A DNA stretch of 64,000 nucleotides, from positions 14,517-78,516 of the forward strand of contig JAXHUH010000051.1 of the NCBI GenBank assembly GCA_034211175.1, read 5' to 3'. The DNA is from JAXHUH01 sp034211175. GTDB lineage: Bacteria > Actinomycetota > Acidimicrobiia > Acidimicrobiales > CAIXPF01. This document shows positions 23,005 to 32,400 of this stretch, piece by piece. The notes beneath the pieces were generated by a model. That model searched no databases. It was not told the DNA's origin and was given only the letters and a program-made list of their open reading frames with translations. The position numbers and the translations under genes are program-made. How positions within the stretch are numbered: the first letter of the stretch is position 1; each line of letters opens with the position of its first letter.

Positions 23005-25260
23005 TCACTCGGTGCGCAGGCGGCGGGGGTGGGGTGTGGTCGCAGTGACGGCGGCGGCCACGATCGAGCCGACGACGGCGCACACGATGCCGATGCCGGC
23101 GATGGTCGCCACGGTCGTGTACGGCACCCGCAGCGTCGGGTCGCCGTAGCGGAGGTACGCGGTGCCGCTGAGCACGGCCGCAGCAGCGGCGAGGCCGAGG
23201 CCGAGAACGAGCGGCGCCGCCGTCGCCAGCGCCTCGGCCGCCCGCTGGGTGCGCGCCGGTACGCCGAGCGCGGCGAGGTGGCTCGACAGCCGCCGCCGTT
23301 CCAGGGCCCGGTCGACCGCTGCGATGCCGGTGGCCACCACGCCGAGGGTCACGGCCACGCCGATGACGGTGTTCACCAGCACCCGATAGGTGCCGGCGTT
23401 CTCGCCGCGATAGCTGATCGGCGGCCCGTACAGGCGACTCGCCGGGGCCAGTGCCGCGACATCGGCGGCCACCTCGTCGAGGTCGGCGTCGGGGGCGAGC
23501 GCGAGGAACCACTCGCCTGAGGCCCGCGCCTCGGCGGGGACCACCTCGGGCGACATACGGACGTCGCCGCCGGTCGTGCTCCCGGAGCCGTCGAGCCCGA
23601 TCCGAATGTCGACCCCGAGGTCGGGCGCGATCCGTCCGAGCGGTTCCAGCACCCTGCGATCGATCTCGCCGATGAGCTCGATGTCGTTGCGTACGTAGCG
23701 AAGCGGTTGGACGCGTCCGTCGACACAGTCGCCGTCGATGGCCGCCGCCACTTTCTTGAGCTGAGCACACGTAGCGACGAGCGCCCGGACCGGCTCGGCC
23801 TCGGGGCCGAGCGTCACGACCGACAACGCCGACTGGACGCCGTCCACGGTCCGTAGGCCATCGCCGTCGACCCGAGCGTCCTGGACCGAGATGACCGCGG
23901 GCGAACCGGGCGGAAGTCCGGCGCTCTCGTGGTCGATGCCGTCCCAGGCTCGATCGAGTGCGACCAGGACGCCCTGAGCGATCCCGGCCCCGAACACCAC
24001 GACGAGCAGGCCGCCGACGACCCGGGCGATGGCGGTCGGCTCGTAGGTGAGCCGGCGGGCGGCCACGAGGCCGCTCGGCGTCGGAACCACTCGGCCGACG
24101 AGCAACGCGGCGGCGCGCCCCAGGTGGGGGACCACCGCGACGAGGCCGATCGCGCTCGTCACGTTGGCGGCGAGGAACAGCAGGATCCAGCGCCCGTCGC
24201 TCATCGCATGCACTGTGCGCACGGCCGCGACGAGCCCGCACAGCCCGACGATCAGCGTCACCAGCCGCCACGGGCCCGGCCGAGGCGCAGCGCCGAGACG
24301 TCGCTCACGCAAGGGTTGCTGGACGGCGGCGTTCGAGCCCACCGCGGTGACCACGATGGCGAGGAGCGCTGCCCCGCCGACCACGGCGAGAACCGTTCCG
24401 AGGCCGAGGTGCACGTCCTCCGCCCACCACTGGACCTCGCCGGCACCCACCCGTTCCGAGAGCGGGATCGCGACCCGCCAGATCCCGAACCCGACGGCCA
24501 CGCCGATGAGCGCAACGGTGGCGGACTCGGCCGAGACGGCGAGGCGGGTCCGCAGCGGTGAGAGTCCGACCAGGCGCAGGGCGGCGATCCTGCGGTCGAC
24601 ACTTCGTGCGGACAGACGGGCGCCGGTCGCGAGCAGGACGAGCGTCGGGGCCAACACGGCGGCTGCGATCCCGATGAGGAGGTTGCGGTCCTCCTCGCTG
24701 AACGGGTCGCCCTCCTGCGGTCCGTCGGGGGTCGGGCCGAAGCCGACGGCGGATCGGTGGATGTCGAGCGCGTCGTAGGGCACGCCGACGACGGCAACGA
24801 GCTCGTCCGGCGCGACGAGCGCGTCGGCGTCGACCGTGCCGACGATCCGCTGGGGAAAGCGGCGGCGGATCGTGTCGTCGCGCTGGCGGAGGCGTTCGAG
24901 TGCCGGCGAGACGACGACCTCGCCGTCCGCGGGCAGTCGGTCGAGCCACGGCGGTACGGGAGCGCCGGGCTTCGCGCCGATCGCGAGCGTGGTGAGGTTG
25001 CGGCCCTCGTGCGTCGCCGTCTCGGTGGCTGCCCGGAGCGGACCGCCCGGATCGCCGACCACGCTGCCGCTCTCCAGCGGGCTCTGGACCGAACGCTCGG
25101 CCAGGCGCTCCTCCTGCGCTCGGATGACACCGGGAACGCTGAGGACGGTGAGGACCGCCACGGCCGCGAGGGCGGTGGCGACGGCCATGGCCAGGAGCCG
25201 GCCGAGGTTGGCGCGGCCGCCGCGGCGGACGAGGACCCAGCCGAGGAGCAGCGATCTCAT
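23005..25260 (-). CDS. ABC transporter permease, FtsX/MacB type
   Basis: The 751-residue membrane protein has one N-terminal helix, a long extracytoplasmic region, and two FtsX-type helix clusters (around residues 215-350 and 650-740). Additional central helices give about ten in total, typical of actinobacterial FtsX-family exporters. Examples are TLVLLATGARLSARSVDRRIAALR before the first core and AVTLGVVATGIAAVDRALERRR before the second. ATG 25260 overlaps the ATPase stop as ATGA, so the two are translated together. The complex probably uses ATP to move lipids or peptides, or to give mechanical work at the membrane; the cargo is unknown. Confidence 0.82.
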   Translation of the reverse strand: MRSLLLGWVLVRRGGRANLGRLLAMAVATALAAVAVLTVLSVPGVIRAQEERLAERSVQSPLESGSVVGDPGGPLRAATETATHEGRNLTTLAIGAKPGAPVPPWLDRLPADGEVVVSPALERLRQRDDTIRRRFPQRIVGTVDADALVAPDELVAVVGVPYDALDIHRSAVGFGPTPDGPQEGDPFSEEDRNLLIGIAAAVLAPTLVLLATGARLSARSVDRRIAALRLVGLSPLRTRLAVSAESATVALIGVAVGFGIWRVAIPLSERVGAGEVQWWAEDVHLGLGTVLAVVGGAALLAIVVTAVGSNAAVQQPLRERRLGAAPRPGPWRLVTLIVGLCGLVAAVRTVHAMSDGRWILLFLAANVTSAIGLVAVVPHLGRAAALLVGRVVPTPSGLVAARRLTYEPTAIARVVGGLLVVVFGAGIAQGVLVALDRAWDGIDHESAGLPPGSPAVISVQDARVDGDGLRTVDGVQSALSVVTLGPEAEPVRALVATCAQLKKVAAAIDGDCVDGRVQPLRYVRNDIELIGEIDRRVLEPLGRIAPDLGVDIRIGLDGSGSTTGGDVRMSPEVVPAEARASGEWFLALAPDADLDEVAADVAALAPASRLYGPPISYRGENAGTYRVLVNTVIGVAVTLGVVATGIAAVDRALERRRLSSHLAALGVPARTQRAAEALATAAPLVLGLGLAAAAAVLSGTAYLRYGDPTLRVPYTTVATIAGIGIVCAVVGSIVAAAVTATTPHPRRLRTE

Positions 25261-25961
25261 GCCGCGGCCGTCACCGCATCGGCCGTGGTGCCGTCGCGGA
25301 GGACGACCTCGCGGTCGCAGTACGACGCCAGACGGGTCTCGTGGGTCACCAGCACGACGGCCGTGCCCTCGTCCCGGGCGGCGCCGATCAGCGACTCGAG
25401 GACGAGCTGGGCGTTCACCGTGTCGAGCGCGCCGGTCGGCTCGTCGGCCAGCAGGATCGCCGGGCGGGTGGCCAGGGCCCGGGCGACCGCGACCCGCTGC
25501 TGCTGGCCGCCGGACACCTCGGCCGGGCGGCGGTCGGCGAGGTCGGCGACGTCGAAGCGATCGAGCAGCTCGCGCGCCCGGTCGAACGCGTCCCGCCGAC
25601 GGGTGCCGGCCAGCCACAGCGGCAGCCCGACGTTCTCGACCAGCGACAGCTCGGGCACCAGCTCCCCGAACTGGAACACCAGGCCCATGCGGGTGAGGCG
25701 GACGTGGCTACGGGCGGCGTCGGCCATCGCCGAGAGCTCGAACCCCTCGAACCACACCTCGCCCTGCTCGGGCCGGATGAGCCCGGCGACGCAGTGCAGC
25801 AACGTCGACTTCCCGGAGCCCGACGGGCCCATCACCGCCACCAGCTCGCCCGGCTCGACGATGAGCGAGGCATCGCGCAGGGCGACGGTCGGGCCGAACG
25901 ACGCGGCCAGGTTGCGGGCGTCGAGCACCGGCGGGTCGCTCGGTCGTGCGTCGTCAGCCAC
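25257..25961 (-). CDS. ABC transporter ATP-binding protein (LolD/MacB type)
   Basis: The 234-residue ATPase has all motifs: Walker A GPSGSGKST, Q-loop LVFQFGELVP, signature VSGGQQQRVAVARAL, Walker B ILLADEPTGALD and the switch His in VLVTHETRLA. The LADEPTGALD form is typical of the LolD/MacB/FtsE branch, which pairs with FtsX-type permeases as here. GTG 25961 is chosen because GAGGAG lies seven bases upstream; it overlaps the end of the PadR gene by eight bases. GTG 25994 would add 11 residues without a ribosome site. Confidence 0.88.
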   Translation of the reverse strand: MADDARPSDPPVLDARNLAASFGPTVALRDASLIVEPGELVAVMGPSGSGKSTLLHCVAGLIRPEQGEVWFEGFELSAMADAARSHVRLTRMGLVFQFGELVPELSLVENVGLPLWLAGTRRRDAFDRARELLDRFDVADLADRRPAEVSGGQQQRVAVARALATRPAILLADEPTGALDTVNAQLVLESLIGAARDEGTAVVLVTHETRLASYCDREVVLRDGTTADAVTAAA

Positions 25962-26496
25962 GGTCGGTCTCCTCGTGGGGAGCGGTGCGGTCACGACGGG
26001 CGAGGCGGGCGCCGGCCAGCTCGATCCAGTCGAGGTCGGCCTGGAGGTGGCCGACGAGGTAGTCGACGGCGAGGCGTTGCTCGAACGTCCCGTCGGCGGC
26101 GCCGGCCCGCAGCTCCCGCATCCGCCCCAGGTGCACCGTGCGCTGGGCGTCGAGGATGTCGCCGGCCGGGCGACCGGTGGCGAGGGCGACGACGACCTTG
26201 GCGTACAGCGGCCCGAGCACGAGCTGGTCGGCCGGTTCGGGCGTCGTGAGCCAGGTGTGCAGCTCCTCGACCCCGGTCGGGGTGATGGCGTACACCTTTC
26301 GCTCGGGGCCCTCGCCGTGCTCGACAGCGGTGACCTCGGCGAGGCCGTCGCGCTCGAGCCGGCCGAGGGTGGCGTACACCTGGCCGAACCGCAGCGCCCG
26401 CCCGGTCTCGAACCACTCGTCGTACGCCGTCTTCAGCCCGTAGCCATGTTGTGGGCCCCGTTCGAGGAGCCCGAGGAACGTCATCGGCACGCTCAT
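25954..26496 (-). CDS. PadR family transcriptional regulator
   Basis: The 180-residue winged-helix repressor has the PadR signature near its start: TFLGLLERGPQHGYGLKTAY, then GQVYATLGRLERDGLAEV and RKVYAITPTGVEEL. The C-terminal helical dimerisation domain follows (residues about 95-175). Its stop overlaps the start of the ABC ATPase, so regulator, ATPase and permease form one operon. This is the usual arrangement for a PadR repressor that controls its own exporter and responds to a small toxic ligand. Inverted repeats over the start codon are likely its own operator. Confidence 0.87.
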   Translation of the reverse strand: MSVPMTFLGLLERGPQHGYGLKTAYDEWFETGRALRFGQVYATLGRLERDGLAEVTAVEHGEGPERKVYAITPTGVEELHTWLTTPEPADQLVLGPLYAKVVVALATGRPAGDILDAQRTVHLGRMRELRAGAADGTFEQRLAVDYLVGHLQADLDWIELAGARLARRDRTAPHEETDRG

Positions 26497-26520
26497 ACAC
26501 CCGGAGTGTACACCGAGTGA
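26497..26520. promoter_or_regulatory. Predicted PadR autoregulatory operator
   Basis: ACAC-CCGGA-GTGT (26497-26509) is followed by a second ACAC-CGA-GTGA element ending at 26520, directly upstream of the padR start. PadR proteins bind ATGT/ACAT-like dyads of this form in their own promoters. Confidence 0.5.
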
Positions 26521-26638
26521 GTAGCTCCGTCGCACTGGCGTCGTGGTGTTGTCGTGGTGCCATCGACTCGTTCGGCTGATCGGTGAACCGGTCCGTGGGG
26601 TGGCGACGTATCAACTCGCCCCGACACGGAACGACGCC

Positions 26639-27394
26639 ATGACCGACACCCGACACCCCTCGACCGCCCAGGCCCCGGCCTCTGCTCCGGGCCGCGCGCC
26701 CGATCCGGCGCTCGCCGGCGACCGACCGGAGCGCGCCGCGTGGCGCGACGCGTCGTCGTTGATCCCGGCCGTGGTGCCGCTCGGGCTCGCGATGGGCGTG
26801 GCGCTCGGCGACACCGCCGCCCCCGGCGTCGTCGCCTGGTTCAGCTCGCTGACGTTGATGGCCGGGGCGTCCCAGCTCGCGCTGTTCACCCAGCTCGACG
26901 CCGGCGCATCGATCCTGGTCGCCGTCGGCGTGGTGATCGTGATCAACGCCCGGTTCCTGGTCTACGGCGCGGTCATGGCGCCCCACTTCCGGGGCCAGCC
27001 GCGCTGGTTCCGGGCACTCGGCGCTGCGTTCGTGGTCGACCAGAGCTATGCGCTCACGACCGCCCGGTGGCCGGGCGGGCACTCCGACCGGGCCGGGTTC
27101 CGTCGCTACTACCTCGTCCTGGTGGCGGTGCTCGGCCTGGTCTGGAGCGCGTCGGTCGGCGTCGGCATCGCGGCGGGGCCGATCCTGCCCGCCTGGTTGC
27201 CGCTCGAGGTCGTGGTCCCCGCCATGTTCATCGCCATGATCGTGCCCGGCATGCGGCGCCTGACCGAGGTGGCGGCCGCGGTCGTCGGCCTGGCCGCGGC
27301 CGGGTTCCTCGTCGGGCTGCCGCCGGGGGCCGAGATCGCGGCCGCCGCGGTCGGCGGGGCGCTCATCGGCGCCTGGTCGAAGGAGCGGTCGTGA
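26639..27394 (+). CDS. azlC: AzlC family branched-chain amino acid exporter subunit
   Basis: The 251-residue membrane protein is the large subunit of the AzlCD/BrnFE exporter, which expels branched-chain amino acids and, in some bacteria, methionine. After a disordered N-terminus of about 35 residues, family motifs are visible: PAVVPLGLAMGVALG, a MAGASQLALF segment, and VIVINARFLVYGAVMAPHF. It has about six or seven helices. ATG 26639 is used. The stop overlaps the azlD start as GTGA, the usual tight coupling of the pair. Confidence 0.87.
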   Translation: MTDTRHPSTAQAPASAPGRAPDPALAGDRPERAAWRDASSLIPAVVPLGLAMGVALGDTAAPGVVAWFSSLTLMAGASQLALFTQLDAGASILVAVGVVIVINARFLVYGAVMAPHFRGQPRWFRALGAAFVVDQSYALTTARWPGGHSDRAGFRRYYLVLVAVLGLVWSASVGVGIAAGPILPAWLPLEVVVPAMFIAMIVPGMRRLTEVAAAVVGLAAAGFLVGLPPGAEIAAAAVGGALIGAWSKERS

Positions 27395-27702
27395 ACGCGG
27401 TCGCCGGCCTGTTGGTCGCGTCCCTCGCCACCTACGCAATTCGCCTCGCGGCTGTCGTCGCGGTCGGCGCCAAGCCGCTCCCGGCGCGGGTCGAGCGAGC
27501 GCTTCGTCATGCCGCCGTCGCTGTGCTGGCCAGCTTCGTGATGTCGGGCTTCGTCGGCCGTGACGGCGTCGGGGCACTCACCGCAGCTGCGGCGTTGGCC
27601 AGCGTCGCGGCGGTGGTCGTCGCCCGCCTCACCAGGAACATCACCCTCGCCGTGTTGGTCGCCGCCCTCGTCTACGCCGCGACGTCGGCCGTCGTCGGCT
27701 GA
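27391..27702 (+). CDS. azlD: AzlD family exporter small subunit
   Basis: The 103-residue protein has four predicted membrane helices filling nearly its whole length, and the family motif YAIRLAAVVAVG followed by VERALRHAAVAVLASF. It pairs with AzlC to form the branched-chain amino acid exporter. GTG 27391 overlaps the azlC stop (GTGA). No regulator of the Lrp type is adjacent. Confidence 0.87.
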   Translation: MNAVAGLLVASLATYAIRLAAVVAVGAKPLPARVERALRHAAVAVLASFVMSGFVGRDGVGALTAAAALASVAAVVVARLTRNITLAVLVAALVYAATSAVVG

Positions 27703-27798
27703 CAGGACCGGCCGATCGGGTGGATCGGTCGGGCATCGGTCGCTGTGAACGGCGATCATGTGGGCGCTTCGGATCCGCCGCATGCCGAGGAGCACCCG

Positions 27799-28476
27799 AT
27801 GAAGACCGAGGTCAGCTTCAGTCCTGCGTACGCCATGGCGACCGTCCACCTCCGACAGGGCGAGACCGTCAGCGCCGAGGCGGGGGCGATGATGGCGATG
27901 TCGCCCACCGTCGACATCGAGACCAGCACCCGGGGCGGTGTCCTCCGGGGCCTGCGCCGGTCGGTGCTCGGCGGCGAGTCGTTCTTCATGAACCAGTTCA
28001 GCGCCACCGGGCCCGACGCCCACGTGGTCCTCGCTCCGGCGCTTCCCGGCGACATCATCACCTGGCCGCTGTTCGGCGAGACCGTCTACCTCCAGTCGGG
28101 CTCGTACCTGGCGTCGGCCGAGGCGATCGACGTCGACTCGAAGTGGGGCGGGTCGAAGACGTTCTTCAGCCGCGAGGGCTTGTTCATGCTCCGTTGCAGC
28201 GGCACCGGCGAGCTGGTGGTGTCGAGCTACGGGGCGATCCACGCCGTCGACCTCGCGCCGGGGCAGACCTACGTCGTCGACACCGGCCACATGGTCGGTT
28301 GGGGCGGTGACGTCGGCTACGAGGTCCAGAAGGTCGGGAACTGGAAGTCGACGATGCTCGGCGGCGAGGGCCTCGTCGTCCGCCTCACCGGCCCCGGCCG
28401 GGTCTACATCCAGACCCGCAGCCCCGACAGCTTCGTCGACTGGCTCGTGCCCAAGCTCCCGACCCAGCGCTCCTGA
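27799..28476 (+). CDS. AIM24/TIGR00266 family protein
   Basis: The 225-residue beta-helical protein belongs to the TIGR00266 (AIM24-like) family. Conserved features are the opening VSFSPAYAMATVHL, GETVSAEAGAMMAMS, the GGESFFMNQF segment and the glycine-rich GWGGDVGYEVQKVG. Bacterial members have no established biochemical role; the eukaryotic relative AIM24 is mitochondrial. ATG 27799 is preferred because GAGGAG (27787-27792) precedes it; a longer form from 27745 lacks such a site. There is no signal peptide. Confidence 0.8.
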   Translation: MKTEVSFSPAYAMATVHLRQGETVSAEAGAMMAMSPTVDIETSTRGGVLRGLRRSVLGGESFFMNQFSATGPDAHVVLAPALPGDIITWPLFGETVYLQSGSYLASAEAIDVDSKWGGSKTFFSREGLFMLRCSGTGELVVSSYGAIHAVDLAPGQTYVVDTGHMVGWGGDVGYEVQKVGNWKSTMLGGEGLVVRLTGPGRVYIQTRSPDSFVDWLVPKLPTQRS

Positions 28477-28524
28477 CCCGCACCGGTCGGCCCGGGATCG
28501 TCCTGGGTCGGCCGGGTCGGGGGC

Positions 28525-29262
28525 TCAGGCGTCCGGGGCGATGGCGAGCACCCACCCGAAGCCGAGCCGGCCGCGGTAGCGCTCCTCGTAGTCCTCGCGG
28601 CGCGACGCCGCGAACGCCTGCGCCGCGTCGGTCCCCACCGACTCGACCCCGGCGATCCACCGGTGCTCGAACTCGTCCCACTCGTCCAGGGTCGAGCAGT
28701 CGGTCGCGGTGACGTCCCAGCCGGCGCCCACGGCCGGTGCGGCGAGGGCGTCGAGGCCGACGGGCAGGTCGCCGAACGTCTCCCGCAGCCAGGTATCGGG
28801 CGGTTCGGCGAAGTACCCGTCGCCGACGACGACCCGGCGTACGCTCGCGGTGCGCATCCGGGCCCAGAAGGCGTCGAGGCTGTCGAAGACGTGGGTCGCT
28901 CCGAGGCACAGGACGGTGTCGGCCGGTCCCGACCAGTCGGCGATGTCGCCGACCGTGAACGACACGCGCTCGGCTACACCGCCGGACCGGGATCGTGCGC
29001 GTGCCCTCGCCACGAACCCGGCGTCGAGATCGATCCCGAGGCCGGAGAGGCGGGGGAGCAGCTGGGCGAGGCGGACCACGAGCGCACCCTGACCACAGCC
29101 CAGGTCGACGAGGTGGCGCGCGTCGTGGACCCACCGGGCGAGCTGGTCGACCCGCGCCGCACCCATCGGCGTGTTGTACTCGACGGCCGTCGCGCCCGCG
29201 TCCATGAGGTCGCTCACCTCGAGCGGGCGGTCGGCGGGCGCGCTCGGCTCCGGGTTCTCCAT
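28525..29262 (-). CDS. SAM-dependent class I methyltransferase
   Basis: The 245-residue protein has the Rossmann-like SAM site: HLVDLGCGQGALVVRL (motif I), GLGIDLDAGFV (acidic residue at the end of strand 2), VSFTVGDIADW and TVLCLGATHVF (post motifs). It resembles small-molecule methyltransferases of the methyltransferase-25 type. The acceptor is unknown. The gene converges with the AIM24 gene and is divergent from hrpA, and it has no functional neighbours that would suggest a substrate. Confidence 0.82.
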   Translation of the reverse strand: MENPEPSAPADRPLEVSDLMDAGATAVEYNTPMGAARVDQLARWVHDARHLVDLGCGQGALVVRLAQLLPRLSGLGIDLDAGFVARARARSRSGGVAERVSFTVGDIADWSGPADTVLCLGATHVFDSLDAFWARMRTASVRRVVVGDGYFAEPPDTWLRETFGDLPVGLDALAAPAVGAGWDVTATDCSTLDEWDEFEHRWIAGVESVGTDAAQAFAASRREDYEERYRGRLGFGWVLAIAPDA

Positions 29263-29453
29263 GGTCCCGATGCTGCCCGGTCACCGGCTCCCGGTCACGG
29301 TCGTTTCCCGTCGCCGCGGCGTCGAGCGGTCGCTGTTCGGCGTGTGCGTCCGGGCCTGCTCATGGGGGTGCTGGCGAATCCGGTGCCCGTTCGGCCGCCG
29401 GGCTTGTCATGCTGGTCGAGGCCCTCAGATCCGCCAGCACGGGCCGCGCGCGC

Positions 29454-32400
29454 ATGACCACCCCCTCTGAGCTCCGTGACCGCCTCGACGCGGTGATGAT
29501 CGACGACGGCCGCCGCCTCCGCCGTCGGATCGACCGCGCCGTCAGCCGGGCCGACGGTGAGCGGGAGGCGGCGCTGGCCGAGCTCGACGCCGAGGTCGCC
29601 AAGGCCGAGCAGCTGGTCGCCGCCCGGGCGGCGAGCGTGCCGGAGATCCGCTACCCGGACGAGCTGCCGATCACGGCGTGGCGCGACGACATCCTCGAGC
29701 TGCTGCGCAACCACCAGGTGGTGATCGTCGCCGGCGAGACCGGGTCGGGGAAGTCGACCCAGCTCCCCAAGCTGTGCCTGGAGGCCGGCCGGGGTGTGCG
29801 GGGCGTGATCGGCCACACCCAGCCCCGGCGGCTCGCGGCCCGGACGGTGGCCGAGCGCGTCGCCGAGGAGGTCGGTTCCGACGTCGGCGACACCGTCGGC
29901 TACACGGTCCGCTTCACCGACCGGGTCGGCGACAAGACGCTGGTCAAGGTGATGACCGACGGCATCCTGCTCGCCGAGATCCAGCGGGACCGGTTCCTCA
30001 ACCGCTACGACACGCTGATCATCGACGAGGCCCACGAGCGCAGCCTCAACATCGACTTCATCCTCGGCTACCTCAAGCAGCTGCTGCCCAAACGGCCCGA
30101 CCTCCAGGTCATCGTCACCTCGGCGACGATCGACACCGAGCGGTTCTCCCGCCACTTCGAGGACGCCCCGGTCGTCGAGGTGTCGGGCCGGACCTACCCC
30201 GTCGAGCTGCGGTACCGGCCGATCGGTGAGGACCCCGACGACGACCGCGACCAGGTCACCGCCATCTGCGACGCCGTGCGCGAGCTGGGCCGGGAGGGCC
30301 CGGGCGACGTGCTCGTGTTCCTGTCCGGGGAGCGGGAGATCCGCGACGCCGCCGACGCGCTCGCCAAGGAGGGCCTGCGCGACACCGAGATCCTGCCGCT
30401 CTACGCCCGGCTGTCCGCCGCGGAGCAGCACCGGGTGTTCCAGGCCCACAAGGGCCGCCGGGTCGTGCTCGCCACCAACGTGGCCGAGACGTCGCTGACC
30501 GTGCCCGGCATCCGCTACGTCGTCGACCCCGGCTTCGCCCGCATCTCCCGCTACAGCCGGCGGACGAAGGTGCAGCGCCTACCGATCGAGGCGATCTCCC
30601 AGGCGTCGGCCAATCAGCGTGCTGGGCGGTGTGGCCGTGTGGCGCCCGGCATCTGCATCCGCCTCTACACCGAGGACGACTTCGACGCGCGGCCCGAGTT
30701 CACCGAGCCGGAGATCCTCCGCACGAACCTGGCGTCGGTCATCCTCCAGATGACGGCGCTGCGCTTCGACGACATCGCGTCGTTCCCGTTCGTCGAGCCG
30801 CCCGACCAGCGGGCGATCCGCGACGGTCTCGACCTGTTGGAGGAGCTCGGCGCGCTCGACCTGAGCCAGACCAACGTGCGCAAGCGGCTCACCCCGATCG
30901 GCCGCCAGCTCGCGCAGCTGCCGATCGACCCCCGCCTGGCCCGCATGGTCGTCGAGGCCGCCCGCAACGACTGCGTGCACGAGGTGATGATCATCGCCGC
31001 CGCGCTGTCGATCCAGGACCCCCGCGAGCGGCCGGCCGAGAAGCGCCAGGTGGCCGACGAGTACCACCGACGGTTCTTCGACGACGACAGCGACTTCGTG
31101 TCGTTGCTGAACCTGTGGGACTACGTGCGGGCCGAGCAGAAGGCCCGCTCCGGCAACCAGTTCCGCAAGATGTGCCGCACCGAGTTCCTGAACTTCCTGC
31201 GGGTGCGGGAGTGGCAGGACATCTACAGCCAGCTCCGCCAGGTGCTGCGCACGATGGGGATCCGGCCCAAGCACCGCCGGGACCGGGCCGACGCTGATGC
31301 CATCCACAAGTCGCTGCTCGCCGGACTGTTGTCGCACGTCGGGATGCGCGACACCGGCAAGGAGGCGGACAAGGCCAAGAGCCGGGGCGGCAAGCCGCCG
31401 TCACGGCGGGACCAGCGCTTCGCCGAGTACCTCGGTGCCCGCAACGCCAACTTCGCCATCGCCCCCGGCTCGACCCTCTACAAGGAGGGCCCGCGGTGGG
31501 TGATGGCGGGGGAGCTGGTCGAGACCAACCGGATGTGGGCCCGAGTCGTCGCCCGCATCCAGCCCGAGTGGGCCGAGCGCCTCGGCGACCACGTCGCCAA
31601 GTACACGTACTCCGAGCCGTGGTGGGACGCCCGCCGGGGTGCGGCGGTCGCCAACGAGCGGGTCACGATCTACGGGATCCCGGTTGTCGCGGCCCGCAAG
31701 ATCGCCTACGGGCGGGTCGACCCGGCCGCGGCGCGGGCCATGTTCATCCAGCACGCCCTTGTCGAAGGCGACTGGGAGACCCACCACGCGTTCTTCGCCC
31801 AGAACCGCAAGCTGGTCGAGGAGGTGCGGGCGCTCGAGGACCGGGTGCGGCGCCGGGACATCCTCGTCGCCGACGACGTGCTCTTCGAGGTCTACGACCG
31901 TCGCATCGGCGACGACGTCACCTCGAAGGGCCACTTCGACCGGTGGTGGAAGCAGGAGCGCAAGCGCCACCCCGACCTGCTCGACCTGACGTTCGACGAC
32001 CTCGTCGTCGGCGGCGCCGACGAGATCAGCCTCTCGGCGTTCCCCGACGTCTGGCACGTCGGCGACCTGGCCCTGGCGGTCCACTACGAGTTCGAGCCGG
32101 GCTCGCCGACCGACGGCGTGACCGTCGACGTGCCGCTCGCCGCGCTCGCCGGGCTTCCGCAGGAGCCGTTCGACTGGCAGGTGCCGGGGCTGCGGCTCGA
32201 GCTGGTCACCGAGCTGATCCGCTCGATGCCCAAGGACCTGCGCAAGACGTTCATCCCGGCGCCCGACCACGCCCGCGCCGCCCTGGCGCGGATCTCGCCG
32301 TCCGATGGGCCGCTGCTGGAGGTCTTGGCCCGGGACCTCGCCCGGACGTCGGGGGCACCGGTGACGGTCGACTCGTTCCACCTCGACCGGGTGCCCGCTC